Assembly: GCF_029714425.1 (NCBI RefSeq)
Contig: NZ_CP121668.1
Coordinates: 930,001 to 994,000, forward strand
Source of the DNA: Bradyrhizobium sp. CB2312
GTDB lineage: Bacteria > Pseudomonadota > Alphaproteobacteria > Rhizobiales > Xanthobacteraceae
Reading direction: 5' to 3'
DNA length: 64,000 nucleotides
Positions 8,690-16,825 of the stretch are shown here, piece after piece (position 1 is the stretch's first letter; each line of letters begins with the position of its first letter). Made by a program: the position numbers and the translations under genes. Below the pieces are notes generated by a model, which was given only the letters and a program-made list of their open reading frames with translations, had not been told where the DNA came from and ran no database searches.

Positions 8690-9904
8690 ATGCATCACTC
8701 GATTCGAAAACCGCTGCCTCTGGTTCCGTTCATGTTTCTGCTGCTCGCGCCCGTCGCGCGTGGCGGCGAGGCGGATGCGCTGCCGCCGGCCGTCCGCAAT
8801 GCCAATGCGCAGCTGTTGTCGCAGTTCTTCGCGCAAGGCGGGGCGTCTCCCGCGGTGCTCGAATATCGTCGCAAGCTTGGGGAGTATCAGGCGGCGCGCG
8901 CCGCTTTCGACGAGGAGGCCGGCGCCTATTGGAGCCAGATCTCGGAGAAGAAGAAAGGCCGCAATGCCAAGCGGCGCAACGGCCAGCAGATCACGCTCGA
9001 CGATTACGTGCTGGAGCATCCGCCGCTCTATAACGGGCCGAAGCGGCCGGTGAACCCGGAGCCGGAGGAGGCGCCGGAGCGTCCCGCGAGGAAGCCGATT
9101 CCCGTCGTCGCCGATCTCCTGCGCGCGGCGCAGGAGCTCTATCAGTTCACGCCGCAGCGCCCATCCGGCGAGCTCGAGTTCAAGCGTGCCTATGCGCGCT
9201 ACGCGCTCGCCTCGGGCCTGACGCGCGAGCAGGCGGTGCGGGTCTATTCGTTCGAGACCGGCGGCACCGGCAGCTACGATGTGCAGGCGGGCATCGAGCA
9301 TGGCGGCAAGCGCGCGATCTCGACCGCGATCGGCTACAACCAGCTCTTGACCACCAATAGCGTCGAGCTGCTGGCCGAGCAGGGCCATGAATTCATCCGC
9401 GCGCTCTCCGACAAGGTGGCGCGGACCTCGGGGCCGGCGCGCCAGTCGCTGGAGCACAAGCTCGCCGTGCTGAAGAAGATGGTGGCGCATGCGAAGTCGG
9501 TGCCGGACACTTGGTCGGAGCACGAGAAGATCGGCAACACCGCGCAGGGCTGGGCCATGCATGCCATGGTGCTCGACGTCGATGTCGGGCCGATGCTGCA
9601 GACCCACAAGCTCTTGACGTCGGTGCTGTTCGCGCGCGCCAAGGGCTTCACCCGTCCTCTCACCGGCGCTGAGCTCGAGATGATGAACCTCACCGGCGAC
9701 GGCACCGGCCTCGACATGGTGACGATGCCGCAGGCGATGCGCGAGCAGGTGCCGACCTCGAACTTCTTCCAGCGCGGCGGCTACGAGCGCAACCCGGTCG
9801 CGATCCGCCACAACACGGTGGCGAAGCTGCTGGCAGTGACGGATACGCGGATGGACTCGAACAGCAGCAATGCCGGTGCGAGGGAATTGGCAGGGGCGTT
9901 TTAG
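8690..9904 (+). CDS. Exported protein with lytic-transglycosylase-like segment
   Basis: A 404-residue protein with a signal peptide (about 1-25), a charged linker at 60-140 and a helical domain. The segment at residues 186-220 has the pattern YSFETGGTGSYDVQAG ... STAIGYNQLL. This resembles the catalytic glutamate and QG/YNQLL region of lysozyme-fold transglycosylases, with Glu189 as candidate acid. Family assignment is inference from pattern only. GAGGGCAGC precedes the ATG. The expected location is the periplasm, acting on peptidoglycan if the fold is right. It has a likely single-gene transcription unit. Confidence 0.7.
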   Translation: MHHSIRKPLPLVPFMFLLLAPVARGGEADALPPAVRNANAQLLSQFFAQGGASPAVLEYRRKLGEYQAARAAFDEEAGAYWSQISEKKKGRNAKRRNGQQITLDDYVLEHPPLYNGPKRPVNPEPEEAPERPARKPIPVVADLLRAAQELYQFTPQRPSGELEFKRAYARYALASGLTREQAVRVYSFETGGTGSYDVQAGIEHGGKRAISTAIGYNQLLTTNSVELLAEQGHEFIRALSDKVARTSGPARQSLEHKLAVLKKMVAHAKSVPDTWSEHEKIGNTAQGWAMHAMVLDVDVGPMLQTHKLLTSVLFARAKGFTRPLTGAELEMMNLTGDGTGLDMVTMPQAMREQVPTSNFFQRGGYERNPVAIRHNTVAKLLAVTDTRMDSNSSNAGARELAGAF

Positions 9905-9914
9905 CTATTGGCGA

Positions 9915-10014
9915 GCTGCCGTAGGGTGGGCAAAGGCGCGTGAGCGCCGTGCCCACCATCTGTACATTTCATCGAAATGGTGGGCACGCTTCGCTTTGCC
10001 CACCCTACGGCAGC
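9915..10014. repeat. Intergenic palindromic element (type G), 20-bp perfect arms
   Basis: GCTGCCGTAGGGTGGGCAAA at 9915-9934 is the exact reverse complement of 9995-10014. Inner arms GTGCCCACCAT and ATGGTGGGCAC extend the pairing. It lies between the convergent ends of the transglycosylase-like gene and the small gene at 10040. Confidence 0.9.
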
Positions 10015-10039
10015 GTGGTTTGTGGCGAGAGCCGTCGCC

Positions 10040-10342
10040 CTACTGATCCGGCCCAAACTTGAACTTGCCGTCGCCTTCCAGATACGGGCCGCTGCGCATG
10101 TAGAGCTGGCCGTTGTGGCCGATGAAGAACAGCGTGCCCCTCGGCACCTTCTTGGCGCCCTTCAAGAGCTCGCCGGCGTTGCTGGTGCCCATCCTGTAGG
10201 AAAAGGTCTTGCCGTCCTTGTCATAGGCATAGCCCGTGTCGGGCTTGAGCTCCCACGGCGTTGCCGGGGCTTGCGCGCACGCAGGCGCGGCAAATGCGCC
10301 GAGCATGGCTACAACTGCAAACGTCTTCGCTGAAAATGCCAT
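10040..10342 (-). CDS. Small exported hypothetical protein
   Basis: A 100-residue protein beginning MAFSAKTFAVVAMLGAFAAPACA, a clear signal peptide cleaved near AQA. The mature domain contains YDKDGKTFSYRMGTSN and TLFFIGHNGQLYMRSGPY and matches no family I can name. GGGGAGG lies seven bases before the ATG at 10342. An adjacent ATG at 10345 is also possible. It is probably periplasmic. Confidence 0.75.
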   Translation of the reverse strand: MAFSAKTFAVVAMLGAFAAPACAQAPATPWELKPDTGYAYDKDGKTFSYRMGTSNAGELLKGAKKVPRGTLFFIGHNGQLYMRSGPYLEGDGKFKFGPDQ

Positions 10343-10535
10343 CATCCATCCTCCCCATCGTCGGGGCGCTCGCTTGAACAAATCACGAACGGCGTGTCCG
10401 GGTCAATTTGCGATAGCGCCGCAGCGCATCACGTCCGGCCCAGCAGTTTGTGATTTTCCCTTCGTCCCCGCGCGACTATGTTCCGCTTTCAGTCTAGAAC
10501 GCAATTCGACAAAAATATTGGTGGGGGTGATTCGG

Positions 10536-11015
10536 ATGAAGCATGTGATGAGAGTTTGCCCGGCTGCCGCGCTGCTGCTGACGATGCTGGCGCCGGCCGC
10601 CAGGGCCGATGACTACCAGCTCAGCCACAACCAGCGCATTTCCTGCAGCCGCGGCCTTGCCCCGGGCAAGCTGAACACCGCGACCTGCAAGTCCTACACC
10701 TATCTCTTCAACACCAAGACCTCGGAATATTTCCGCTGCCAGGTCTCGCTGGCGCTGACCCGCGACAACAAGGAGGTCATCAACGTCCAGACCGACGGCG
10801 GCTGCACCAAGAAGCCGCGCATCTTCGAGACCGACGGCAAGTACGATTTCGACGCCACCGAGACCGAGCCGCCGAACACCAACTCGTTCTTCGGTCCCGG
10901 CGGCTATTCGATCTGGGCCGCCGACGTCACCACGCAGAAGGTGCGCGGCTGCATCACCATCTCCTCCGGCCTCGGCTCCGACATCTCCAAGTGCCTGGAC
11001 ATGACGTTCCAGTGA
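10536..11015 (+). CDS. Exported hypothetical protein, cysteine-containing
   Basis: A 159-residue protein starting MKHVMRVCPAAALLLTMLAP with a signal peptide to about residue 24. The mature part has conserved-looking cysteines in ISCSRG, TCKSY, FRCQ, GGCTKK, GCITIS and KCLDM, so it may be disulfide-rich in the periplasm. No named family was recognised. The longer frame upstream is rejected because the signal peptide follows this ATG. It stands alone, followed by a palindromic element. Confidence 0.75.
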   Translation: MKHVMRVCPAAALLLTMLAPAARADDYQLSHNQRISCSRGLAPGKLNTATCKSYTYLFNTKTSEYFRCQVSLALTRDNKEVINVQTDGGCTKKPRIFETDGKYDFDATETEPPNTNSFFGPGGYSIWAADVTTQKVRGCITISSGLGSDISKCLDMTFQ

Positions 11016-11020
11016 CGATG

Positions 11021-11133
11021 TGCTCTCTCCCCGCTTGCGGGGGAGGAGGGTGGCTCCACGACGGGACAATCCCCCAGAGGAAAGAACCCTCACCCGGGCT
11101 GCGCGCCGACCTCTCCCGCAAGCGGGCGAGGTG
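11021..11133. repeat. Intergenic palindromic element (type F)
   Basis: CTCTCCCCGCTTGCGGGG at the left and CCTCTCCCGCAAGCGGG at the right form an interrupted inverted repeat. Related copies lie at 20841-20947 and 24401-24535. Together with about 190 bases of featureless sequence it fills the gap before the TRAP binding-protein gene. Confidence 0.8.
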
Positions 11134-11325
11134 GCCCAGCCCGCGGCTACACCGGTTCAAAACAGAAGCATTCGGCTCTAGCTGCGCCACCTCGCCGCAC
11201 CGTCCGGTTCCCAAAAAGTCGAGCCGGAACGGCCGTTTACCGCAGTGCTGTTTTGCCTTTTGGATGGGTTGACCCGCCCCCCTCATCCGGCCAATTTCGC
11301 CGCCGGTTTGGGGAGTACAACAACC

Positions 11326-12273
11326 ATGAAACGGACGATTTTCGGCGCGGCCACGGCTCTTGCTCTGGCGGCGTCGGCACCTTGCGCGCATGCGCAGTCT
11401 TTCATCAACGTGCTGACCGGCGGCACCTCCGGCGTCTACTATCCGCTCGGCGTCGCGATCGGGAAGATCTACGGCGACAAGATTCCGAACGTGAAGACCC
11501 AGGTGCAGGCCACCAAGGCGTCGGTCGAGAATTTGATCCTGCTGCAGCAGGGCCGCGGCGAGCTGGCGTTCACGCTGGGCGACTCGCTCAAAGCCGCCTG
11601 GGACGGCGACGAGGAAGCCGGCTTCAAGAACAAGCTGGACAAGCTGCGCACCATCGGCGCGATCTATCCGAACTACATCCAGATCGTCGCGACCGCCGAG
11701 AGCGGCATCAAGACGCTGGCCGACCTCAAGGGCAAGAGCCTGTCGGTCGGCGCGCCCAAATCTGGCACGGAGCTGAATTCCCGCGCGATCCTGGCCGCCG
11801 CCGGCATGACCTACAAGGACCTCGGCAAGGTCGAATATCTGCCGTTCGCCGAATCCGTCGACCTCATGAAAAACCGCCAGTTAGGCGCGACGCTGCAATC
11901 GGCCGGCCTTGGCGTGGCCTCGCTGAAGGACCTCTCGACCTCGGCCTCGATCACCGTGGTGTCGGTGCCGAAGGAGACCGTGGACAAGATCGGTCCGCCC
12001 TTCATCTCCGCGACCATTCCGGCCAACACCTATACCGGCCAGGACAAGGACGTGCCGACTGCGGCGGTGGTGAACTATCTCGTCACCAGTTCCGCCGTCT
12101 CCGACGATCTCGCCTATCAGATGACAAAGTTGGTCTACGAGTCGCTGCCCGAGCTCGCCAACGCGCACGCCGCCGGCAAGGAGATCAAGCTCGAGACTGC
12201 CGCCACCGGCAGCCCGGTTCCGCTGCACCCCGGCGCGATCCGCTATTACAAGGAAAAAGGGCTGATCAAGTAG
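11326..12273 (+). CDS. TAXI family TRAP transporter solute-binding subunit
   Basis: A 315-residue protein with a signal peptide (about 1-24) and the TAXI signature FINVLTGGTSGVYYPLG at the mature N-terminus. LADLKGKSLSVGAPKSGTE and the C-terminal PLHPGAIRYYKEKGL are also typical. It binds its ligand in the periplasm and delivers it to the fused permease encoded 160 bases downstream. A GGGGAG precedes the ATG. Ligands of this class are often C4-dicarboxylates or amino acids such as glutamate; the actual ligand here is unknown. Confidence 0.95.
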   Translation: MKRTIFGAATALALAASAPCAHAQSFINVLTGGTSGVYYPLGVAIGKIYGDKIPNVKTQVQATKASVENLILLQQGRGELAFTLGDSLKAAWDGDEEAGFKNKLDKLRTIGAIYPNYIQIVATAESGIKTLADLKGKSLSVGAPKSGTELNSRAILAAAGMTYKDLGKVEYLPFAESVDLMKNRQLGATLQSAGLGVASLKDLSTSASITVVSVPKETVDKIGPPFISATIPANTYTGQDKDVPTAAVVNYLVTSSAVSDDLAYQMTKLVYESLPELANAHAAGKEIKLETAATGSPVPLHPGAIRYYKEKGLIK

Positions 12274-12293
12274 GATCGGCTCTCGCAGTAGGG

Positions 12294-12381
12294 CGTCAGG
12301 GCCGGGCTTGTCCCGGCCATCCACGTTCTATGGGCAGGCGAGAAAGATCGTGGATGCCCGGGACAAGCCCGGGCATGACGG
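12294..12381. repeat. Intergenic palindromic element (type E)
   Basis: The left half CGTCAGGGCCGGGCTTGTCCC and the right half CGGGACAAGCCCGGGCATGACG are near reverse complements, each also palindromic within. It lies between the binding-protein and permease genes of the TRAP system, a position where it could lower permease expression relative to the binding protein. Related copies are at 19268-19352 and 28051-28084. Confidence 0.85.
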
Positions 12382-12435
12382 CGCGGGTGGACCGTGCCAA
12401 GCTATAAGCGCTGGACGGCTGAGGACGATTTGAAA

Positions 12436-14550
12436 ATGCTGGAAAAGGCAGAGGGCACCGCGGCGGCGCCCATCAAGGTCGAGTTCGACAATTTCGAGCA
12501 CGGTTTTCCGGAAGGTTTCGGCCCGGGCTGGTGGGGCACGCTCGCCTACTGGGTCGGCATCGCGTTCGCGACCTTCCAGCTCTATGTCGCCGCCTTCAAC
12601 TATCTGCCGAGCCAGGTGGTGCGCGGCGTCCATGTCGGCTTTCTCATCTTGCTCACCTTCGGCCTCATCGCCAACTTCACCGCGAAGAGCAATTTCGGCC
12701 GCGCGCTCGGCTGGCTGGTCGGCGCCGCCGGCTTCTTCTGCGGCCTCTACCAGTGGATATTCTATGCCGATCTGATCGCGCGCGACGGCGATCCGACCAA
12801 GCTCGATCTCGCGGTCGGCACGCTGCTTGCCGTGCTGATCTTCGAGGGCACGCGGCGCCTGATGGGCGCGGCGCTGCCGCTGATGTGCGGTGCCTGCCTG
12901 CTCTACTGGTTCTTCGGGCAATACCTGCCGTCGCCGCTCAATCATCGCGGTTATGATTTCGACCAGATCGTCACGCATCTGTCGTTCGGCACCGAAGGCT
13001 TTTACGGCGTGCCGATCTACGTCTCGGCGACCTACATCTTCCTGTTCATCCTGTTCGGCTCGTTCCTCGAGCGCGCCGGCATGATCCAGCTCTTCACCGA
13101 CGTCTCACTCGGCCTGTTCGGCCGCACCCGCGGCGGCCCGGCCAAGGTCGCGGTGTTCGCTTCGGGCATGATGGGCACCATCTCCGGCTCGGGCGTCGCC
13201 AACGTCGTCACCGTCGGCCAGTTCACGATTCCCTTGATGATCAAGTTCGGCTATCGCCGTGCCTTCGCGGCTGGCGTCGAGGCCACCGCCTCGATGGGCG
13301 GCCAGATCATGCCGCCGGTGATGGGCGCGGTCGCCTTCATCATGGCGGAGACGCTCGGCGTCCAGTACTCGGAAATCGTCAAGGCCGCCGCGATCCCCGC
13401 GATCCTCTATTTCGCCTCGGCGTTCTGGATGGTGCATCTGGAAGCCGGCAAGTACGGCCTCGTCGGCATGAAGCGCTCGGAGATCCCGAGCGCGTGGAAG
13501 GCGCTGGTGACGCGCTGGTACCTCGTGCTGCCGCTTGCGGCCCTCGTCTACATGTTGTTCGAGGGCTTTACGCCGCTCTATGCCGGCAGCATGGGCCTCG
13601 CGCTCACCGTGACGCTGATTCTCGGCACCGCCATCACGACGGGCGCCTCCTCGATGGTGATCCGCACCATCTTCTGGGTCGGGCTCGCGCTGGTCGTCGC
13701 CGCGCTGTCGCGTGATGGCCTCCAGATCGTGCCGGTCGCGAGCGTCGTGGTCGGGCTGATCGTGATCACCGCCTTCATCCGCGGCGGGCTGAAGGCTTTG
13801 CGCGAGTGCCGCGATGCGCTGGCGGAGAGCGCGAAGTCGGCGATCACCGTCGGCATGGCCTGCGCGATCGTCGGCGTCATCATTGGCATGATGTCGCAGA
13901 CCGGTGTCGGCACCATCTTCGGCAGCTGGGTGATCGGGCTCGGCGAGAAGAGCCTGTTCCTGGCGCTGATCATGACCATGCTGCTGTCGATCCTGCTCGG
14001 CACCGGCATTCCGACCATTCCGACCTACATCATCACCGCCGCGCTGGCCGCGCCGGCGCTGGCGAAACTCGGCGTGCCCCTGATCGCGAGCCACATGTTC
14101 GCGTTCTATTACGGCATCATGGCCGACCTCTCGCCGCCGGTCGCACTCGCCGCGCTCGCGGCGGCGCCGATCGCGAAGGAGAATCCGGACAAGATCGGCT
14201 GGGAGGCGATGCGCATCGCGCTCGCCGGCTACGTCATCCCCTTCATCTTCGTCTATTCGCCGGCCTTGATGCTCCAGGCCGGCGATCCCATGGCGGTCAA
14301 GCTCGGCTTCTACGGCGCGGTGGCGCTCGCGACCTTCAAGGCGCTGGTAGCGATCGGCCTGTTCGGCATGGTCGCGATCGGCTTCCTGTTCACGCGGCTG
14401 TCGCTGCTCGAACGCGTCGTCGCGCTCGGGGCCGCGCTGTGTCTGCTCGGCGATTTCGCCTTCAGCGACACTGCGGGCTTCGTGCTCTCGGCTGCGCTGG
14501 TGCTGTGGCAGTGGCGGCAGCGCCCGCCGGCGGCGGTCGAGGCGGTGTGA
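12436..14550 (+). CDS. TRAP transporter fused permease (4TM/12TM)
   Basis: About 704 residues with many membrane helices. It carries the diagnostic TAXI-TRAP block GSGVANVVTVGQFTIPLM...SMGGQIMPPVMGA and the second half with LLGTGIPTIPTYIITAA. The small (DctQ-like) and large (DctM-like) subunits are fused, as usual for TAXI systems. It imports the ligand using the sodium or proton gradient. An upstream GTG at 12394 would also be in frame but sits almost against the palindrome, while GAGGA precedes the ATG at 12436. The stop overlaps the next gene by four bases. Confidence 0.93.
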   Translation: MLEKAEGTAAAPIKVEFDNFEHGFPEGFGPGWWGTLAYWVGIAFATFQLYVAAFNYLPSQVVRGVHVGFLILLTFGLIANFTAKSNFGRALGWLVGAAGFFCGLYQWIFYADLIARDGDPTKLDLAVGTLLAVLIFEGTRRLMGAALPLMCGACLLYWFFGQYLPSPLNHRGYDFDQIVTHLSFGTEGFYGVPIYVSATYIFLFILFGSFLERAGMIQLFTDVSLGLFGRTRGGPAKVAVFASGMMGTISGSGVANVVTVGQFTIPLMIKFGYRRAFAAGVEATASMGGQIMPPVMGAVAFIMAETLGVQYSEIVKAAAIPAILYFASAFWMVHLEAGKYGLVGMKRSEIPSAWKALVTRWYLVLPLAALVYMLFEGFTPLYAGSMGLALTVTLILGTAITTGASSMVIRTIFWVGLALVVAALSRDGLQIVPVASVVVGLIVITAFIRGGLKALRECRDALAESAKSAITVGMACAIVGVIIGMMSQTGVGTIFGSWVIGLGEKSLFLALIMTMLLSILLGTGIPTIPTYIITAALAAPALAKLGVPLIASHMFAFYYGIMADLSPPVALAALAAAPIAKENPDKIGWEAMRIALAGYVIPFIFVYSPALMLQAGDPMAVKLGFYGAVALATFKALVAIGLFGMVAIGFLFTRLSLLERVVALGAALCLLGDFAFSDTAGFVLSAALVLWQWRQRPPAAVEAV

Positions 14551-14924
14551 GCCTCTGCTTCGCAACAGCGGGCGGCGTCAAGGCGCTGGCGCTGTCCGCC
14601 TTCACGCTGGTATGGACGCATTCAATCGCGAAGGTCGACTGGCAGGAGGACTGGCACGTGACGCCTGCCGGCCTCGAGCTGGTAGAGGCCCGCGTCAAGG
14701 GCACCGGTCCCGGCATGGAGCCGCCGCCCGAGGCGCGGCTCGTCGACGGCTGGTTTCAATGGCAGCCGAACCGCGCGCCGATGCCGGAGGTCGTGCTCGG
14801 CAATTCCGGCGCAGCGGGGGAGTGGCGGCTGTGCCATGACGGTACGTGCCGGACGCTTTCGGAGATTGTCGGGCATCCCATCGGTGCTAACGTCACCACG
14901 ATGAAGATTTGCAGCGATCCGTAG
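14547..14924 (+). CDS. DUF1850 domain protein of the TAXI-TRAP system
   Basis: A 125-residue protein with a GTG start inside the permease stop (GTGA overlap), so it is translationally coupled. It contains HSIAKVDWQEDW, EARVKGTGPGMEPPPEARL and WQPN, the DUF1850 pattern. This family is consistently encoded with fused TAXI-TRAP permeases and is presumed to be an accessory protein; its action is not known. A short hydrophobic N-terminal stretch suggests export or membrane attachment. It completes a three-gene transport module. Confidence 0.9.
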   Translation: MSLCFATAGGVKALALSAFTLVWTHSIAKVDWQEDWHVTPAGLELVEARVKGTGPGMEPPPEARLVDGWFQWQPNRAPMPEVVLGNSGAAGEWRLCHDGTCRTLSEIVGHPIGANVTTMKICSDP

Positions 14925-14969
14925 CCCGCCACGCCCGGGCTACAAGAACAACAACACGGGAGACACACG

Positions 14970-15776
14970 ATGGATCGGCTCAAGGGCAAGGTTGCGATGG
15001 TGGTGGGGGCCGGCTCGATCGGACCGGGCTGGGGCAACGGCAAGGCGACCGCAGTGACTTTCGCGCGCGAGGGCGCGCGGGTGTTTTGCGTCGACCGCAA
15101 CGGCGCGGCGGCCGAGGAGACCGCGAAGATCATCACCGGCGAAGGCGGCAAGGCGACGGCGTTTACGGCCGACGTCGCGCGGCCTGCCGAAATCGAGGCG
15201 ATGGTCGCTTCGTGCCTGAAGGCCTACGGCCGCATCGACGTGCTCGACAACAATGTCGGCATCGCCGAGATGGGCAGCGTGGTCGAGGTCAGCGAAGAGA
15301 GCTGGGACCGCGTCTTCAGCGTCAACCTCAAGAGCGCCTATTTCGCCATGAAGCACGTCATTCCCGTGATGGTGAAGCAGGGCGGCGGCTCGATCATCAA
15401 CATCTCCTCGATCGCCTCGATCCGCCACATGGGCATCTCCTACGTCACCTACGGCACCTCGAAGGCGGCGATGAACCAGATGACGCGCACCACCGCGATC
15501 GAGTTCGCCCGCCATCATGTGCGCGTGAACGCGATCCTGCCCGGCCTGATGAAGACGCCGATGGTGGAGCATTCGGCAGGCCTCGCCAACAGCTACGCCA
15601 AGGGCGATGTCGAAGCGATGTGGCGCGCCCGCGACGCGCAGGTGCCGATGGGGCATATGGGCGATGGCTGGGACGTCGCGAATGCGGCGCTGTTCCTGGC
15701 GTCGGACGAGTCGAAATATGTGACGGGGATCGAGCTCGTGGTGGATGGCGGGATCACGTGCAAGGCGGGGGCGTAA
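14970..15776 (+). CDS. SDR family oxidoreductase
   Basis: A 268-residue Rossmann enzyme. The cofactor motif is GAGSIGPGWGNG (residues 13-24), followed by DNNVG in place of NNAG, and the catalytic Ser147, Tyr161 and Lys165 (YGTSK). It ends with the usual VVDGG segment. It probably oxidises or reduces a hydroxy or keto compound with NAD(P). GGGAG precedes the ATG. It lies 45 bases after the DUF1850 gene on the same strand, so it may act on the compound imported by the TRAP system; that link is inference. Confidence 0.93.
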   Translation: MDRLKGKVAMVVGAGSIGPGWGNGKATAVTFAREGARVFCVDRNGAAAEETAKIITGEGGKATAFTADVARPAEIEAMVASCLKAYGRIDVLDNNVGIAEMGSVVEVSEESWDRVFSVNLKSAYFAMKHVIPVMVKQGGGSIINISSIASIRHMGISYVTYGTSKAAMNQMTRTTAIEFARHHVRVNAILPGLMKTPMVEHSAGLANSYAKGDVEAMWRARDAQVPMGHMGDGWDVANAALFLASDESKYVTGIELVVDGGITCKAGA

Positions 15777-15790
15777 GCCGCCTCATATTC

Positions 15791-15947
15791 GGCTGTCGTC
15801 CCGGGGCGCGCAAAGCGCGAACCCGGGACCCATAACCACAGGGAGAAATCGTAGCGCGAACTGGCAACTCCGTGTCTTCGCCAAACCACTCCCTGTGGTT
15901 ATGGGTCCCGGATCGGCGCTCCGCTTCGCTTGTCCGGGACGACAGTG
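15791..15947. repeat. Intergenic palindromic element (type H), long
   Basis: The outer arms CTGTCGTCCCGG and CCGGGACGACAG enclose the inner arms GGGACCCATAACCACAGGGA and TCCCTGTGGTTATGGGTCCC. It fills the gap between the convergent SDR and membrane-protein genes. A half copy lies at 16773-16814. Confidence 0.9.
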
Positions 15948-15961
15948 GAGTGCTGGGCGAG

Positions 15962-16732
15962 CTACTGCGCCAGCGCCAGAATCCCGCCGGCGAATGCGTG
16001 CCACGCCGCGGTTTCGCTGATCGGCCAGTTCAAGAACTTCACCGCCAGCATCGCGAGCGTGCCGTAGATGTAGACCGGGTGCACGCGGCCCTCAGTGCGC
16101 CAGTCGCGCACCATGGCGACGACGAGCAGCAGCGAAGCGACCACGGCCGGGGCGATCGTAACAGGCACCGGCGGGGGGCCGGGCGGTCCGGGAGGGGCGA
16201 GGAAGGTCAGGAACCAGCGCGCGATCGCGGCATCGAGGATCGAGACCGCGGCGAGCAGCATCAGGCGTTTGTGAATCTCGGGCCGGCGCGTATTCATGAC
16301 CGCGAGCACGAACACCACCGCGAAGAACGCGATGCCGCTCATCGGCACGATCGAGAAGACGATGCCGGCGTCGGTTTGCCCGAGCGCGGCGGCGTGCTTC
16401 ATCGACGTGACCGAGGCAAGGAAGCCGAAGATCGTCATCGCAGTCGCAAGCGACACGCCGGCGATGCCGAGCGAGCGATGGTTGACCACGCGGCCCGAGG
16501 CTGCGAGCCAAGTCTGGAGCACGAAATAAAGCGTCCAGGTGAAGAACAACAATCCGTGAAAATGAATCACCGGGCTTGCGGAAAAAGTCCGGTGGGCGAG
16601 CGGCACAAAATAGGTCGGTGCGAAACCGAGGAATGCAGTGGCCGCGCAGGCCAGGGCCATGTGGAGATAAAAATATCGTGCAGGCGACGCATCACGCGCG
16701 CGTACACGACGGTCGTCGATCAAGGTCGTCAT
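15962..16732 (-). CDS. Integral membrane protein of unknown function
   Basis: A 256-residue protein with about seven predicted membrane helices. It contains histidine-bearing segments HFHGLLFFTWTLYFVLQ, VVNHRSLG and RPEIHKRLML, plus a proline-rich loop PPGPPGPPP. The spaced histidines recall haem-binding or copper-binding membrane proteins, but no named family was identified. It is encoded alone on the minus strand between two type H elements. Confidence 0.8.
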   Translation of the reverse strand: MTTLIDDRRVRARDASPARYFYLHMALACAATAFLGFAPTYFVPLAHRTFSASPVIHFHGLLFFTWTLYFVLQTWLAASGRVVNHRSLGIAGVSLATAMTIFGFLASVTSMKHAAALGQTDAGIVFSIVPMSGIAFFAVVFVLAVMNTRRPEIHKRLMLLAAVSILDAAIARWFLTFLAPPGPPGPPPVPVTIAPAVVASLLLVVAMVRDWRTEGRVHPVYIYGTLAMLAVKFLNWPISETAAWHAFAGGILALAQ

Positions 16733-16772
16733 CTGGAATGTGTCTGGGGAGGCTGCGTTTGGTTCAACCTCC

Positions 16773-16814
16773 GCTGTCGTCCCGGGGCGCGCACAGCGCG
16801 AGCCCGGGACGACC
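16773..16814. repeat. Half-length type H palindromic element
   Basis: CTGTCGTCCCGGGGCGCGCACAGCGCGAGCCCGGGACGAC matches the left part of the element at 15791-15947 almost exactly. It lies between the membrane-protein gene start and the antiporter gene end. Confidence 0.8.
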
Positions 16815-16825
16815 GCGAACTTAGT

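Noticed and set aside
13105-14565. A 486-codon minus-strand frame opposite the TRAP permease
   Set aside because: Its translation is dominated by Arg, Asp, His and Glu, the usual mirror of a hydrophobic membrane-protein gene. No domain is recognisable.
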